Origin: Aestuariibacter salexigens DSM 15300
Lineage (GTDB): Bacteria; Pseudomonadota; Gammaproteobacteria; Enterobacterales; Alteromonadaceae
Direction of reading: 5' to 3'
Assembly: GCF_000429145.1 (NCBI RefSeq)
Contig: NZ_KE386852.1
Location: forward strand, 62,001-126,000
Length of the DNA stretch: 64,000 bases
In this document: positions 29,129 through 38,809 of the stretch, one piece after another
How positions within the stretch are numbered: position 1 is the first letter of the stretch
Layout: every line of letters starts with the position of its first letter
Made by a program: the position numbers and the translations under genes
The notes under the pieces: model-generated
Seen by the model: the letters and a program-made list of their open reading frames with translations, nothing else
Database searches by the model: none
Told to the model about the DNA's origin: nothing

Positions 29129-30175
29129 TTACTGTAATTTATCCAGATAGTTCAGTGCCGTTGCCAGCATTTGTGCAAACACTGGATTACTTTGCGGAAT
29201 ACTGCAGGGCTCAGGGTCTTCCACCTGACTTTTATCGAACTGCATAGAAACCAGCATCGGTGCGCTGACCACGACATCTGCATGGCATACATCAAGGGCC
29301 TCAGCCACAATAAATGATGTATTGTCGGCGGTGCCATGTGCGAGCAACGCTTTCACGCCATCTACCGGTGTCGTGGTGTCTGCTTCAGAATGCGCCGCGA
29401 AGATGGGCATTGATAGAGATTTCCCCTGCTCTAGTTGTTCGCGTATATCAAAAATGACATCCATCAGTACCAGTGCAGCATAGCCCGATACGGCAGGATA
29501 CTTGTATGGGTTGGGTCCTTCGCTCTGATAATGACCATCGATGATTTTGGCTAACCATTTACTGCCCCATATCCGCGCCATTTTCTCAGCATTATCCTGC
29601 AGCTTCAGGGCACCGGAAAATAACATTAACCCGCTTACCGACGTGTCATGATGGAGAATATGATGAACAGACAGAGCCGCTCCGGTCGAAAATCCGCCCA
29701 ATACCAACGAGCCTCCCAATGGCGACGCAATATCCACCAGCGTCGCAACATGCTCATGCCAGCGGGATTTCAGGTCACTGTCCTGCATATCCGCATCAGC
29801 CCGCTTCTTGCCGTGTCCAGGCAACAAGCCGACCACCACATTATGGCCTTGCTGATGGATAGCTGCGGCAATGTCCCGAAAATAGAAAGGCGAGTCACTT
29901 AACCCATGGAACAGCACCACCACTTTATCGGTCTTACGGCCATGGTGAAGAATGTAAGGACCATTTCCTTCATTGCGTAAGGCTCCAGAACACACTCTGT
30001 ATCCGTGTTCTGGCTGTTTTTGACAGTCCCGAACCGATCCTAATTCGCGCTTGTACAGGGTGGTAAAGTCCTTGAGAACAAAGTCAATGGCATGGCCAGG
30101 AATGGCTGCCATAATCAGGAGCAGTAACAACGCGAACCTGTTTGTGGTGACACTGCCCCTGCTTATTTCAGCCAT
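29129..30175 (-). CDS. Exported alpha/beta hydrolase
   Basis: 348 residues. A hydrophobic signal segment (about 13-29, LLLLLIMAAIPGHA) suggests export. The alpha/beta hydrolase fold shows the oxyanion-hole loop FHGLSDSP (about 89-96), the nucleophile elbow G-F-S163-T-G, an acid in HSEADTTTPVDG near 270 and a histidine in DVCHADVVV near 302. Two cysteines near 51 and 62 could form a disulfide. Lipase or esterase activity is plausible; the substrate is unknown. It lies 14 bases after the Prx-Grx gene and likely shares its transcript. Confidence 0.8.
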   Translation of the reverse strand: MAEISRGSVTTNRFALLLLLIMAAIPGHAIDFVLKDFTTLYKRELGSVRDCQKQPEHGYRVCSGALRNEGNGPYILHHGRKTDKVVVLFHGLSDSPFYFRDIAAAIHQQGHNVVVGLLPGHGKKRADADMQDSDLKSRWHEHVATLVDIASPLGGSLVLGGFSTGAALSVHHILHHDTSVSGLMLFSGALKLQDNAEKMARIWGSKWLAKIIDGHYQSEGPNPYKYPAVSGYAALVLMDVIFDIREQLEQGKSLSMPIFAAHSEADTTTPVDGVKALLAHGTADNTSFIVAEALDVCHADVVVSAPMLVSMQFDKSQVEDPEPCSIPQSNPVFAQMLATALNYLDKLQ

Positions 30176-30189
30176 ACTGCCTTTCTCCG

Positions 30190-30948
30190 CTACGCTTTTC
30201 TGGCTTCACACCACGACGCCAGCTCTTCGCTGCCGCCAATATGCTGACCGCCTATAAACACCTGAGGCACGGTTTCACGACCCGTAATCGCTTTCAATGA
30301 TGTAAAGGTCGCATCTTTGCCCATCACGACCTCTTCATAGTTCAGCCCTTGCTCGTCTAATAGCGCTTTTGCTTTTGCACAGAACTGACAGCCGGGTTTG
30401 GTCAGGATAGAAATAGGCTGTGGTTTAACCGCATCAGGTGCAATGTAATCCAGCATTGTATCCGCATCCGACACCTCAAAAGGGTCGCCCGGCACATCTG
30501 GTTCGATGAACATTTTTTCAATCACGCCGTCTTTAACAAGCATTGAATAGCGCCAGCTGCGCTTGCCAAAGCCAAGCTCTTTTTTATCTACCAGCATGCC
30601 CATGCCCTCAGTGAACTCGCCATTTCCGTCCGGGATCATGGTGATGTGTTCAGCTTCCTGATCGGCACACCAGGCATTCATCACAAAGGTATCATTCACA
30701 CTGACACACAGAATTTCGTCAACACCGTGATGTTTCAGCGTCGGCGCCAGCTCGTTATAGCGCGGCAGGTGACTTGAAGAACATGTTGGAGTAAAGGCAC
30801 CAGGTAATGAAAACACCACCACTGTTCGGCCGTTAAAAATATCGTCACCGGCGATTTTTACCCATTCATCGCCTTTGCGCGCAGGCCAGATAACGCTTGG
30901 CACTTTCTGACCTTCGATGTTAGCTAAAGGTGCTGTTGCATTGTTCAT
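30190..30948 (-). CDS. Peroxiredoxin-glutaredoxin fusion
   Basis: 252 residues. The N-terminal 165 residues form a Prx5-type peroxiredoxin with the peroxidatic cysteine C56 in PGAFTPTC. The C-terminal 75 residues form a glutaredoxin with C187-Q-F-C190, [14 protein letters not shown] and a closing SEELASW. Such hybrids reduce peroxides using glutathione through the fused glutaredoxin. The glutaredoxin site reads CQFC rather than the common CPYC or CPFC. A GGAG ribosome site precedes the ATG. The related regulator OxyR is encoded about 9 kb away; no OxyR site was recognised in front of this gene. Confidence 0.93.
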   Translation of the reverse strand: MNNATAPLANIEGQKVPSVIWPARKGDEWVKIAGDDIFNGRTVVVFSLPGAFTPTCSSSHLPRYNELAPTLKHHGVDEILCVSVNDTFVMNAWCADQEAEHITMIPDGNGEFTEGMGMLVDKKELGFGKRSWRYSMLVKDGVIEKMFIEPDVPGDPFEVSDADTMLDYIAPDAVKPQPISILTKPGCQFCAKAKALLDEQGLNYEEVVMGKDATFTSLKAITGRETVPQVFIGGQHIGGSEELASWCEARKA

Positions 30949-31043
30949 TTCTCATTCTCCGCTTGATGATTTGCATACATCATAGCTACAGATCTCAAAA
31001 TTAAGAAGCTGATTAAAATAATCAAATTGATTGAATTAAACGA

Positions 31044-32402
31044 TTAACTTCCCAGCTTTAGTTCGTCTAGCTGATACTTATCGATGAGCGAATACAGTGT
31101 CGGTCTGGTGACGCCAAGCAGTTCCGCAGCTTTAGACATATTTTTTTCAGACTGGTAATACGCTTTGCGGATCGCCCGGCTTTCAGCCAGCTCTCGTACT
31201 TCGCGTAAATTGAGGCTTTCAAGCTGAGCGTCGTCATCTTTGACCATCAAACCCAGATCGTCTGCCTGTACTACCGCGCCTTCTGCCAGGATGATGGCCG
31301 ACTTGAGCTTGTTTTGCAGTTCACGGATATTGCCGGGCCACTTATGCTGCAACATGGCTTTGATAGCTGAATCACTGAACCCTTTTACTTTGGCATTGAA
31401 CTCCTCGCGGTATTGGTCAAGGAACGTGCGCGCCAACAGCACCACGTCATTGTCACGTTCGCGTAGAGGCGGGATATTGATCACAATTTCACCAACCCGA
31501 TAGAACAAGTCTTCGCGAAACGTTTGCTCTGCAACCATGTCATGCAGATCCCTGTGGGTTGCACACACGACCCGAATGTCGACAGGGATTTCAGACCTGC
31601 CCCCTACCCTTTCGATCACCCGTTCCTGCAGGAAACGTAGCATTTTGGCCTGTAAGCCCAGTGGCATGTCGCCGATCTCATCGAGAAACAGGGTGCCGCC
31701 CTGCGCGGTTTCAATTTTTCCCGGTGTGGTCTTGTTGGCACCCGTGAACGCCCCCTTCTCATAACCGAACAGTTCACTCTCAAGCAGGTTTTCAGGAATA
31801 GACGCACAGTTAATGGCGACAAAGGGTCTATCCCGCCGCGAGCTATGTTCGTGAATACTGCGCGCAAACACTTCTTTACCCGTGCCGCTCTCGCCAAGTA
31901 ACAGAGTGGTGATATCTGTCTGCGCAATTTTTTCAGCTTTGCGCGCCACCATCTGAATGGATTCACTGTTACCAATGATCTTACCCATTGACGCAGACGC
32001 TTTCGCCAACTGACGGTTCTCCTGTTCAAGGTTGAACAGGTTGACGGCGCGATTAACCAGGATCTTGATGGTGTCAGAGTCAATTGGCTTCTGATAGAAA
32101 TCATAGGCGCCCAGCTCAATCGCTTTTAGCGCATTTTCCTTATCGTTATTCCCCGTTACCACTATCACTTTGGTTTGTGGGGCCAGAGACAGGATCTCCT
32201 CCAGAGCCTGAATACCTTCAGAGGCATTTGCTGGATCAGGGGGCAAACCAAGGTCTAGCGTAACGACCTTGGGCTCATGTCGGCGTAATTGCGCAATGGC
32301 AGATTCACGGTCTTGTGCGAACACAACGTCGTAATCCGTAAAGCTCCACTTGAGTTGTTTCTGAATGCCAAGATCGTCATCGACGACTAATAATTTATCC
32401 AT
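31044..32402 (-). CDS. prsR: Sigma-54-dependent response regulator PrsR
   Basis: 452 residues: receiver domain (1-120) with phospho-acceptor D50, AAA+ domain with Walker A GESGTGKE (170-177), sigma-54 contact loop GAFTGA (217-222), and a C-terminal Fis-type helix-turn-helix (NMSKAAELLGVTRPTLYSLI). It matches the PEP-CTERM/exosortase-box regulator PrsR, whose receiver contains an insert after the phosphorylation site, seen here as PPDPANASEG. It is transcribed 52 bases after its kinase PrsK. It should activate sigma-54 promoters of exopolysaccharide or PEP-CTERM genes, none of which is in this window. Confidence 0.9.
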   Translation of the reverse strand: MDKLLVVDDDLGIQKQLKWSFTDYDVVFAQDRESAIAQLRRHEPKVVTLDLGLPPDPANASEGIQALEEILSLAPQTKVIVVTGNNDKENALKAIELGAYDFYQKPIDSDTIKILVNRAVNLFNLEQENRQLAKASASMGKIIGNSESIQMVARKAEKIAQTDITTLLLGESGTGKEVFARSIHEHSSRRDRPFVAINCASIPENLLESELFGYEKGAFTGANKTTPGKIETAQGGTLFLDEIGDMPLGLQAKMLRFLQERVIERVGGRSEIPVDIRVVCATHRDLHDMVAEQTFREDLFYRVGEIVINIPPLRERDNDVVLLARTFLDQYREEFNAKVKGFSDSAIKAMLQHKWPGNIRELQNKLKSAIILAEGAVVQADDLGLMVKDDDAQLESLNLREVRELAESRAIRKAYYQSEKNMSKAAELLGVTRPTLYSLIDKYQLDELKLGS

Positions 32403-32454
32403 TGCGTAGTGTGTTCCTGTTACTGCATCGTTACATATTACCAGCGACTCACGT

Positions 32455-34485
32455 CTAGTCTATCGGGAAATATAAGGTAAACGTTGAGCCTTCACCTTCT
32501 TTGCTGTCAACCTCAAGACGCCCGCCAATACGTTGCATGAAATTTCTTGCGTCGTACGCACCAATGCCCATCCCGGCGTTGCCCTTGGTTGTATCAAATG
32601 GTTTGAACAAACGCTCGGCAATAAACTGCTCACTCATGCCGACCCCATTATCGATAATACTGACCATTAGCCACTGGTTGTCTGCAGACACATCAATTTG
32701 TACAGTAACATCACCGTCATCGGTCGTTGCCTGCTGCGCATTGCTGATAAGGTGATAAAGCACGTTCGACAGTTTGTCCTCATCCACCACAATCGCCTGA
32801 TTTTGCAAAATTTTCACGTTGGGGTAAGGCTTGAGCGTGGCGCAGCGCTGACTGACTACCCGCTCTGCCAACACCGCCACATCACATAAACTCTGTTTGC
32901 TCTTTGCATCATCATGCTTTTCAGTTAACTGACTGAGCATTTTTTGCATACGGGTTTTGGTGTGTTGCAGCGTCTCAAACGTATCCTCTATAAACTCCGG
33001 ATTGTTTTTGTGCTGCTCCGCGTTGGTCAGAATGAGGTCAATCTGTGCCAATACGTTTTTTAAGTCGTGCAAAACGAAGGCCGACATGCGACTGAATGCT
33101 GCAAACTGGGCATTCTCGGCGACTTCTTTTGCCGCTTCATAGTGAAAAATGTAATTGGCGACCTGTGCAGTGACCGCCGTCAGATAATCCCGTAGTTCCC
33201 AGTTAAGCTGTCGCAGCTCACCATCACCTGCTGACATGACCGCTATGCCCCATAGAGTGCTTTCCCGGTATAACGGCAACACCAGTTGAAATTGGCAACG
33301 TTCAACTTGTTCGGGACTGAGTTTCAAACCTTCATAGTTATAGGGCTGATAACGCATCTCGTGCATATCAATGAGCCAATGCTGATGCGTCAGGAATGCT
33401 TGTAACTGATCAAGTGTGCGCTCATCATCAGCATCGATCTGCTGATGACCTAAATTCGCCACAATTTCTCTGTGCCCCTGCTGCACGGAGAACAGGATGC
33501 CATGATTGTAACCAATTGCATTTAGCAAACCGGTCAGTGACGCCTGATACACATCGGACTGACTATTGTCTTCAGTCTGAGATAGCTGTTGCGACAGTTT
33601 TAGCCACTCAATGCGATAATCGAACTGATTCGCGAAGAAATGTTTGGTAATAAAGACTTTAACTTTGGTGCGAAAATGATTCGATAAAAACAGCGTGGCA
33701 AGTAGCGTCAGGGAAAGGGCAACCAGTACCGCCTGAATAGTCGTACTCCATTGCCCCCCAATATATTTGATCAGGTATCCCGCCATTGCCATGACAAACA
33801 GATAGGCACCGGCAACCAACAACAGGGAGCTGTGCAGCACTACCTCCCTGGACACGAAGATGTCCAGGCCCCACTGCTGTATGCGACGTATTGCCAGCAC
33901 CAGAAGTGGTAACAGTGCCACATAGATATAGCCTCTGGCCGCAATATAAAACGGCTCCAACTGCCCGACCATGGTCGCATTGGCATACATCACAAAATCA
34001 AACAGATTTGTGGCACCAAGGAACAGCACCAGAGGCTTAAATGACCAGCGCTCACTGCCTGACTGACGGTAGATGAGTTCGAGAATAACCAGAATCTGCA
34101 GCGCAATGGTGGTTTGCAGTAAATAGGAGTACGTCAGGGGCAGCGGTAAAATAAACGGCAGCAACACGGATGCGAGAGGCAGTGCAAGCATCACCCAGGA
34201 AGCAGGTCGCGAGAAAACCTGCCCGAGAGTGGAGAAATCCTGCTTCAGACACGCGGCTAAAAACACTGTCCAAATAAGATATTTAAAGCTGTCCGCTAAC
34301 AGGATGTTGCCAATCACCAGCGGTCCGACAAACTGCGTAATCTGGCTCAATGCCCACAACACGCTGGTCAGTGTTGCCAGCACCAGCAGGTATTTTGCCA
34401 GCCCGGGTTTCCTAACCGTGAACAGCAACAACATAAGAAGCGCATATCCTAATGCGCTAAGTCCATATCCTATATCTGACAACAT
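32455..34485 (-). CDS. prsK: Sensor histidine kinase PrsK
   Basis: 676 residues: an N-terminal membrane region of about eight to nine helices (residues 1-270), a GAF-like domain (about 305-450), a histidine-kinase dimerisation helix with H473 in LHDLKNVLAQ, and a C-terminal ATPase domain with SNAQQA, DNGVGM and GMGIGAYDAR. The architecture and the pairing with the PrsR-type regulator fit PrsK of the XrtA/PEP-CTERM system. It lies 40 bases after the FabH-like gene. The signal is unknown. Confidence 0.9.
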   Translation of the reverse strand: MLSDIGYGLSALGYALLMLLLFTVRKPGLAKYLLVLATLTSVLWALSQITQFVGPLVIGNILLADSFKYLIWTVFLAACLKQDFSTLGQVFSRPASWVMLALPLASVLLPFILPLPLTYSYLLQTTIALQILVILELIYRQSGSERWSFKPLVLFLGATNLFDFVMYANATMVGQLEPFYIAARGYIYVALLPLLVLAIRRIQQWGLDIFVSREVVLHSSLLLVAGAYLFVMAMAGYLIKYIGGQWSTTIQAVLVALSLTLLATLFLSNHFRTKVKVFITKHFFANQFDYRIEWLKLSQQLSQTEDNSQSDVYQASLTGLLNAIGYNHGILFSVQQGHREIVANLGHQQIDADDERTLDQLQAFLTHQHWLIDMHEMRYQPYNYEGLKLSPEQVERCQFQLVLPLYRESTLWGIAVMSAGDGELRQLNWELRDYLTAVTAQVANYIFHYEAAKEVAENAQFAAFSRMSAFVLHDLKNVLAQIDLILTNAEQHKNNPEFIEDTFETLQHTKTRMQKMLSQLTEKHDDAKSKQSLCDVAVLAERVVSQRCATLKPYPNVKILQNQAIVVDEDKLSNVLYHLISNAQQATTDDGDVTVQIDVSADNQWLMVSIIDNGVGMSEQFIAERLFKPFDTTKGNAGMGIGAYDARNFMQRIGGRLEVDSKEGEGSTFTLYFPID

Positions 34486-34525
34486 ACCGAATCAGTTCCC
34501 TTGTCTGCCGTAAGCGGCTGGCTCA

Positions 34526-35647
34526 CTAGCGCTTGCGCACCACCAGACTGCCGATGGAATAACCTGCACCGAATGAGCATAAAATGCCATAGTCGCCGCT
34601 TCCAAGATCCTCATGATGCAAAGCAAAAGCAATTACCGAACCCGCAGAGGCGGTGTTGGCATAGCGGTCTAACACAATAGGCGCTTCGTCAGCAGTGGCG
34701 TCGCGGCCCAGTAACTTCTTGCTGATCAACAGGTTCATGTTGATGTTGGCCTGATGCAGCCACCACCGCTTCACATCTGCAGGAGTCAACTGGTGAGCAG
34801 CGAGATGCTCGCTGATGTGCTCTGCAGCAAGTGGACACACGTCCTTAAAGACTTTACGGCCAGCCTGATGGAAGAGTTTATCAGGACCGTAAGGGTCCAC
34901 GTCATTGGCTCTGCTCATATAACCAAAACTGGAACGGATATTATTGGAAAACTTGGTCAGAGCCTTGGTGCTCATCACCTCATACTGATGCTCACCGCTT
35001 GCGCTATCGGCCGATTCCAGAATAACCGCTGTGGCGACATCACCAAAGATAAAGTGGCTGTCCCGATCGGTATAATTGATTTGCGGAGAGACCAGTTCCG
35101 GATTAATTACCAGCACGCATCCTGCGGTACCAGCCTTGATCATTTCATATGCCCGGTGCATGCCGAACGTGGCCGCTGAACAAGCCACCAGCATGTCAAA
35201 GCCAAACCCGTCGATCCCCAACTCCTGCTGAACCTCAATCGCAATGGCCGGATAGGCTCTCTGCGTATAAGCGCACGACACGATCACTGCATCAATGTCA
35301 CATGCTTCCTTATTTGCTGCTGACATGGCTTTACGGGCCGCTTCTATCGCAATTTCAGCCTGATTCGACAGCTCATTTTCACCGCGCTCCGGTATCGCCG
35401 GACGCATTCTGTCAATATCGAGAATGCCGTCTTTAACATAGGCAAATCGACTTTTGATACCCGACGCTTTTTCGATAAATTCAGCACTGGATTTGGGCTT
35501 GGCTTCTAGCTCGCCATTTTCTATGGCCTCGGCATGCTGCTGATTATATTTATCCGCAAAGGCATTATATGCATCGACCAGCTCCTCGTTACTAATAGCG
35601 TGAGGAGGTGTCCATAAGCCTGCACCACTGATTACTACTGCAGTCAT
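34526..35647 (-). CDS. 3-oxoacyl-ACP synthase III family protein (FabH-like)
   Basis: 373 residues from the ATG at 35647, which has CAGGA 8 bases upstream; a longer frame to 35728 has no matching residues. The thiolase-fold catalytic triad is complete: C156 in VACSAATFG, H298 in WWLHQANINMN and N331 in YANTASAGS. At 373 residues it is longer than housekeeping FabH (about 317), with an insert near residues 25-60, and resembles the FabH-like condensing enzymes of Pseudomonas that feed medium-chain acyl-CoA into fatty acid synthesis. It could condense a fatty acyl primer with malonyl-ACP. Specificity is inferred. Confidence 0.85.
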   Translation of the reverse strand: MTAVVISGAGLWTPPHAISNEELVDAYNAFADKYNQQHAEAIENGELEAKPKSSAEFIEKASGIKSRFAYVKDGILDIDRMRPAIPERGENELSNQAEIAIEAARKAMSAANKEACDIDAVIVSCAYTQRAYPAIAIEVQQELGIDGFGFDMLVACSAATFGMHRAYEMIKAGTAGCVLVINPELVSPQINYTDRDSHFIFGDVATAVILESADSASGEHQYEVMSTKALTKFSNNIRSSFGYMSRANDVDPYGPDKLFHQAGRKVFKDVCPLAAEHISEHLAAHQLTPADVKRWWLHQANINMNLLISKKLLGRDATADEAPIVLDRYANTASAGSVIAFALHHEDLGSGDYGILCSFGAGYSIGSLVVRKR

Positions 35648-35727
35648 GATTGTGTCCTGAAAACCTAAACATGAAGAGCATATACCAATGGGTAGGCCAC
35701 TGTCATGGCAGAGTTGGTCTGACAACA

Positions 35728-35753
35728 AAAAACGGCGCCAGTTGGCGCCGTTT
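35728..35753 (-). terminator. Terminator after the collagen-like lipoprotein gene
   Basis: Perfect 10-bp stem AAACGGCGCC/GGCGCCGTTT (35730-35739 and 35744-35753), loop AGTT, followed on the minus strand by six T in total. It separates the lipoprotein gene from the FabH-like gene. Confidence 0.87.
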
Positions 35754-35769
35754 CATCCTTATTTCAGAT

Positions 35770-37608
35770 TTAATTTGGCGTAATTTGCCATACGGTTACG
35801 GTACCGCTAATTTCACTGCCGACGATCAACATTGGCGCGCCAGTCGGGCTGTCATCGCCACTAACAAATACCAGGCTTTCCGGTGCAAGGTCACCAATTA
35901 CGTCACCTGAGTCAAGTCCATCGGTCAAATCTCGATTTATCACGTAATCAACAAAGAAAGTGTCATATGGGTTCGTTACATCGTAAACAAAAATGCCACT
36001 CATGCGCTCCAGACCTATAAAAGCGTATGTACGATCGCCGATAGTGCCGACCGTCAGTGCTTCAGGCTCGGGGCCTTTATTTTCAGAACGGCTATCTCCT
36101 ACGTTAGCTCGGTCACCGTTATTGAACTGATTACCATGAACCGATGCGGTTATGCGCTCGAAGTCATCACCTGAATCAAATACAGTAAGGCCATTTTGAT
36201 CCCAGATAGTGAATGAACGGGCGCCGTAGGTGTAAGCAGCACTGTATTCGCCATCATCATCGGCATCACCCAGCTCCATTGTCACACGCAGGTCGTTGAT
36301 GGCACCTGCCATCTGCAACCCTTCCAAATCAGAAGCCGCTTCCGCAGTCAGGTTGCCAAGTCTGGCTTCATCTGTATATGACAAGCAGCCATCATCTGCG
36401 TCAAATGACAGGCCACCGGCGTCCAAACAAGCTTGCTCGTCCGCAGCGTCGAAGAAGTACTCTCTGGCGTCACCTTCGTTGGCGGTAACCAGGAAACGCG
36501 CGCCTTTCCATTCGTATGAGGCAATGGTATCCGGCATGTACACACCATACAGCCCGTCATATTTACCGAAGCTGACGGCACCATCTTCAGCACCGTCAAA
36601 GTTCAATCCGCTCCAATTTTTGAAGCCCAGACCAACAATCTCTACCGTCAGATCTTCCAGATCCAGCACGGCCACACCGTTGTTTTCCTGCAGTGTTACG
36701 TAAGCCGTATCATTGGTGGTAACGATATATTCGGGCTCCAGGTCCTGGGCCAGCGTCGTTTCGATCAGCACGCCGTTGATGGTGCGACCACTTGGATTAG
36801 GGAAGTGCATACCTTGTTCTTTAAGCTCTTCCATTGTCACGGTCAAATCCCCGAACCCGACTGTGTCGGCAGTCTCCTCTGGCTCAACATTACGCAGAAT
36901 GTCGATAACTGAAATACTGCCTTCCGGGTCGACCGTATAGTCGCCACTAGGTTCACCCTCGTTGGCGACGATCACTTTGCCACCGTCTGGTGTGAAGGTC
37001 ACCATATCAGGCAGGTTACCCACTTCTACTGCATCCAGGAATGCAGGGGCTCCCGCATCCAAACCGTTATAAAAGAGCACAAATCCGTTCGCCGCATGCT
37101 CTTGCGCTGCAACAGCGACGGCCATCAAATCGCCTGAAACCGCAATACTGTTCATGCCGCCTAGCGCAACACCATTGGCTTCTGCCGGCAGTGCAATAGA
37201 CGTCGCACCAAGGTTAGTGGTACCGATAGGGTCGGACATTTCAGAACCAGCTAATGAACTGGCGTCAATAATAGCAATAGTATTGTTTCTACTATTCGTT
37301 GCGTAAATCGTGTTGGTTTCAGCATGATATTGAACGACCTCAGCGGACCCCGCACCGGCAATGGCTGCGCGCCCTATGACAGATAGGCTGACACCAAGTG
37401 ACGCGTCGCTACCGTCTGCTCCATCTTGTCCATCTTGTCCATCCTGACCGTCTTGGCCATCGGCTCCTGGTGCGCCTTGTTCACCTTGAGGCCCCTGTGC
37501 ACCCGTATCTCCCTGTGCACCATCATCGCCATCAAGACCACAGCCTGAGAGTGCTGCTGTGACGAACAGTGCAAGAACACCGTATTTAAACTTATTCTGA
37601 GCAGACAT
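35770..37608 (-). CDS. Choice-of-anchor-I-type lipoprotein with collagen-like segment
   Basis: 612 residues. The signal peptide ends in lipobox LSGC with lipidated C23. Residues about 30-67 are a collagen-like run of G-x-y triplets (GAQ, GDT, GPQ, then four GQD in a row). The rest is a beta-propeller-like domain with repeated DxDxD-type acidic loops, fitting the choice-of-anchor I family of secreted proteins related to marine phytase-like and glycoprotein propellers. The aspartate-rich loops suggest calcium binding. A stalk-and-head arrangement on the outer membrane is likely. Function is unknown. A 13-bp palindrome lies just upstream of the start. Confidence 0.82.
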   Translation of the reverse strand: MSAQNKFKYGVLALFVTAALSGCGLDGDDGAQGDTGAQGPQGEQGAPGADGQDGQDGQDGQDGADGSDASLGVSLSVIGRAAIAGAGSAEVVQYHAETNTIYATNSRNNTIAIIDASSLAGSEMSDPIGTTNLGATSIALPAEANGVALGGMNSIAVSGDLMAVAVAAQEHAANGFVLFYNGLDAGAPAFLDAVEVGNLPDMVTFTPDGGKVIVANEGEPSGDYTVDPEGSISVIDILRNVEPEETADTVGFGDLTVTMEELKEQGMHFPNPSGRTINGVLIETTLAQDLEPEYIVTTNDTAYVTLQENNGVAVLDLEDLTVEIVGLGFKNWSGLNFDGAEDGAVSFGKYDGLYGVYMPDTIASYEWKGARFLVTANEGDAREYFFDAADEQACLDAGGLSFDADDGCLSYTDEARLGNLTAEAASDLEGLQMAGAINDLRVTMELGDADDDGEYSAAYTYGARSFTIWDQNGLTVFDSGDDFERITASVHGNQFNNGDRANVGDSRSENKGPEPEALTVGTIGDRTYAFIGLERMSGIFVYDVTNPYDTFFVDYVINRDLTDGLDSGDVIGDLAPESLVFVSGDDSPTGAPMLIVGSEISGTVTVWQITPN

Positions 37609-37628
37609 GCGCTTTCCTTTTTCGTTTT

Positions 37629-37641
37629 TGTAACCGTTACA
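37629..37641. promoter_or_regulatory. Palindrome upstream of the lipoprotein gene
   Basis: TGTAAC-C-GTTACA, perfect 6-bp arms around one central base, 21 bases before the start codon of the collagen-like lipoprotein gene. The position suits a repressor operator; the shape resembles LacI-type sites, but no such regulator is encoded nearby. Confidence 0.4.
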
Positions 37642-37821
37642 TCAAAATCTTAAACACTTAATCAGCAAAATGGTAGTCGAATAATTCAACAGCCACGCGC
37701 TATCGGACTCCAACCTGGAGCATCGCAACATTACGCAACCAATATGACATTTTTATTAGCGTATGTTGACCTTTTGTCCAGCATACTCTGAAAGGCTTGT
37801 CGGGGTAAAGGAGGCTGTGAA

Positions 37822-37846
37822 AAGGCGGTCGACTTTCGACGACCGC
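37822..37846 (-). terminator. Possible terminator of the sigma-factor operon
   Basis: Stem GCGGTCG/CGACCGC (37825-37831 and 37840-37846) with an 8-base loop, followed on the minus strand by only CTTTTCAC. It sits 26 bases past the stop of the coiled-coil gene. The T-run is short, so the call is tentative. Confidence 0.5.
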
Positions 37847-37871
37847 GTCGTTGAGGTTTTGCAGACTAATC

Positions 37872-38795
37872 TCAGAAAGTATAACTATTCACGTTGGTCA
37901 ACAAATCTTCGACCGATTGCTTATTCTGTACGCAGGCCATCACATCTGACTGTCGGAACACATACACGCGGTCGGCGACATCACCCTCTTCATTGCGCAC
38001 AAAGTCCGTTAATACAAAGCTGATATTCTGGTCACCCGGCAGGCTTTTTAATCCTGCTCCGAAGCGGCACAGCATATCGCCCACACTGGCCTCAAAAGCA
38101 GCGAGGAACTGGCCATATTGCTTTTGTCTGGCTTCACGCTGCTCTGCACGTTGCTGCTCTTGCTCTTGCTCAATCTTATTGGCAAAAGCTTCCAGTTCAG
38201 CCCTTTGTTTGTCCAAATCAGATAGTTCCGACTGCAATTCATCCAAATCCTGCTGAATATCCTTTCTGCGTTCACCTTCTGCGTTACGGGCTTCAAACTC
38301 TAAATCTCTTTTTCGTCGTTCTACTTCTCGTTGCTCCCACGCTAACTCCCTGGAGCGTGAACGCAGCTCGCGCATACGCTCGGCGTTTTCCCGCACGGAT
38401 TCCTGGCGCTCGGCAAACAGATCGGCAAACATGTCTTCCCAGTCATGCTCATCCATATCGAGAAGCACTTCGCCATCGCCGGTTCGAATATGCAGCGGCG
38501 TTTTGGGCGCTTTAGGTGCCAGTACCGGCATCACCAGGCCAGGTATGTCGATGGTCCAGCCCTGTCCCGCGCCCGTAGTCGCCACCTCAAACACGACCCC
38601 TTGATTTGCCAGGTAGGTTGAGTCGATAGAACGAAACCGAATAGGCTGGCGTTCATTACTTTGCTTGAGTGACGTTGCCACCACGCTGGACATCACCTCA
38701 AGCTCTTTACCTAACTGGTTAAGGTCTACCTTAGCACTTGCACTGGTACTCAGCGTGGCGGCCAGTGCGATTCCTGTCAAAGACGATAATTTCAT
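37872..38795 (-). CDS. Exported coiled-coil protein of the sigma-factor operon
   Basis: 307 residues. A signal peptide (about 1-21, cleaved after SASA) directs it to the periplasm. A globular N-terminal part (25-115) is followed by a long, highly charged coiled coil (about 128-225, rich in E, R, Q) and a C-terminal domain (226-307) holding the only two cysteines of the mature protein, C243 and C288. No known family was recognised. It is the third gene after an ECF sigma factor and an anti-sigma candidate, 14 bases downstream, so it may act as the envelope sensor or as an effector of that pathway. The function is inferred from context only. Confidence 0.7.
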   Translation of the reverse strand: MKLSSLTGIALAATLSTSASAKVDLNQLGKELEVMSSVVATSLKQSNERQPIRFRSIDSTYLANQGVVFEVATTGAGQGWTIDIPGLVMPVLAPKAPKTPLHIRTGDGEVLLDMDEHDWEDMFADLFAERQESVRENAERMRELRSRSRELAWEQREVERRKRDLEFEARNAEGERRKDIQQDLDELQSELSDLDKQRAELEAFANKIEQEQEQQRAEQREARQKQYGQFLAAFEASVGDMLCRFGAGLKSLPGDQNISFVLTDFVRNEEGDVADRVYVFRQSDVMACVQNKQSVEDLLTNVNSYTF

Positions 38796-38809
38796 TTTCT
38801 ACATCCTCA

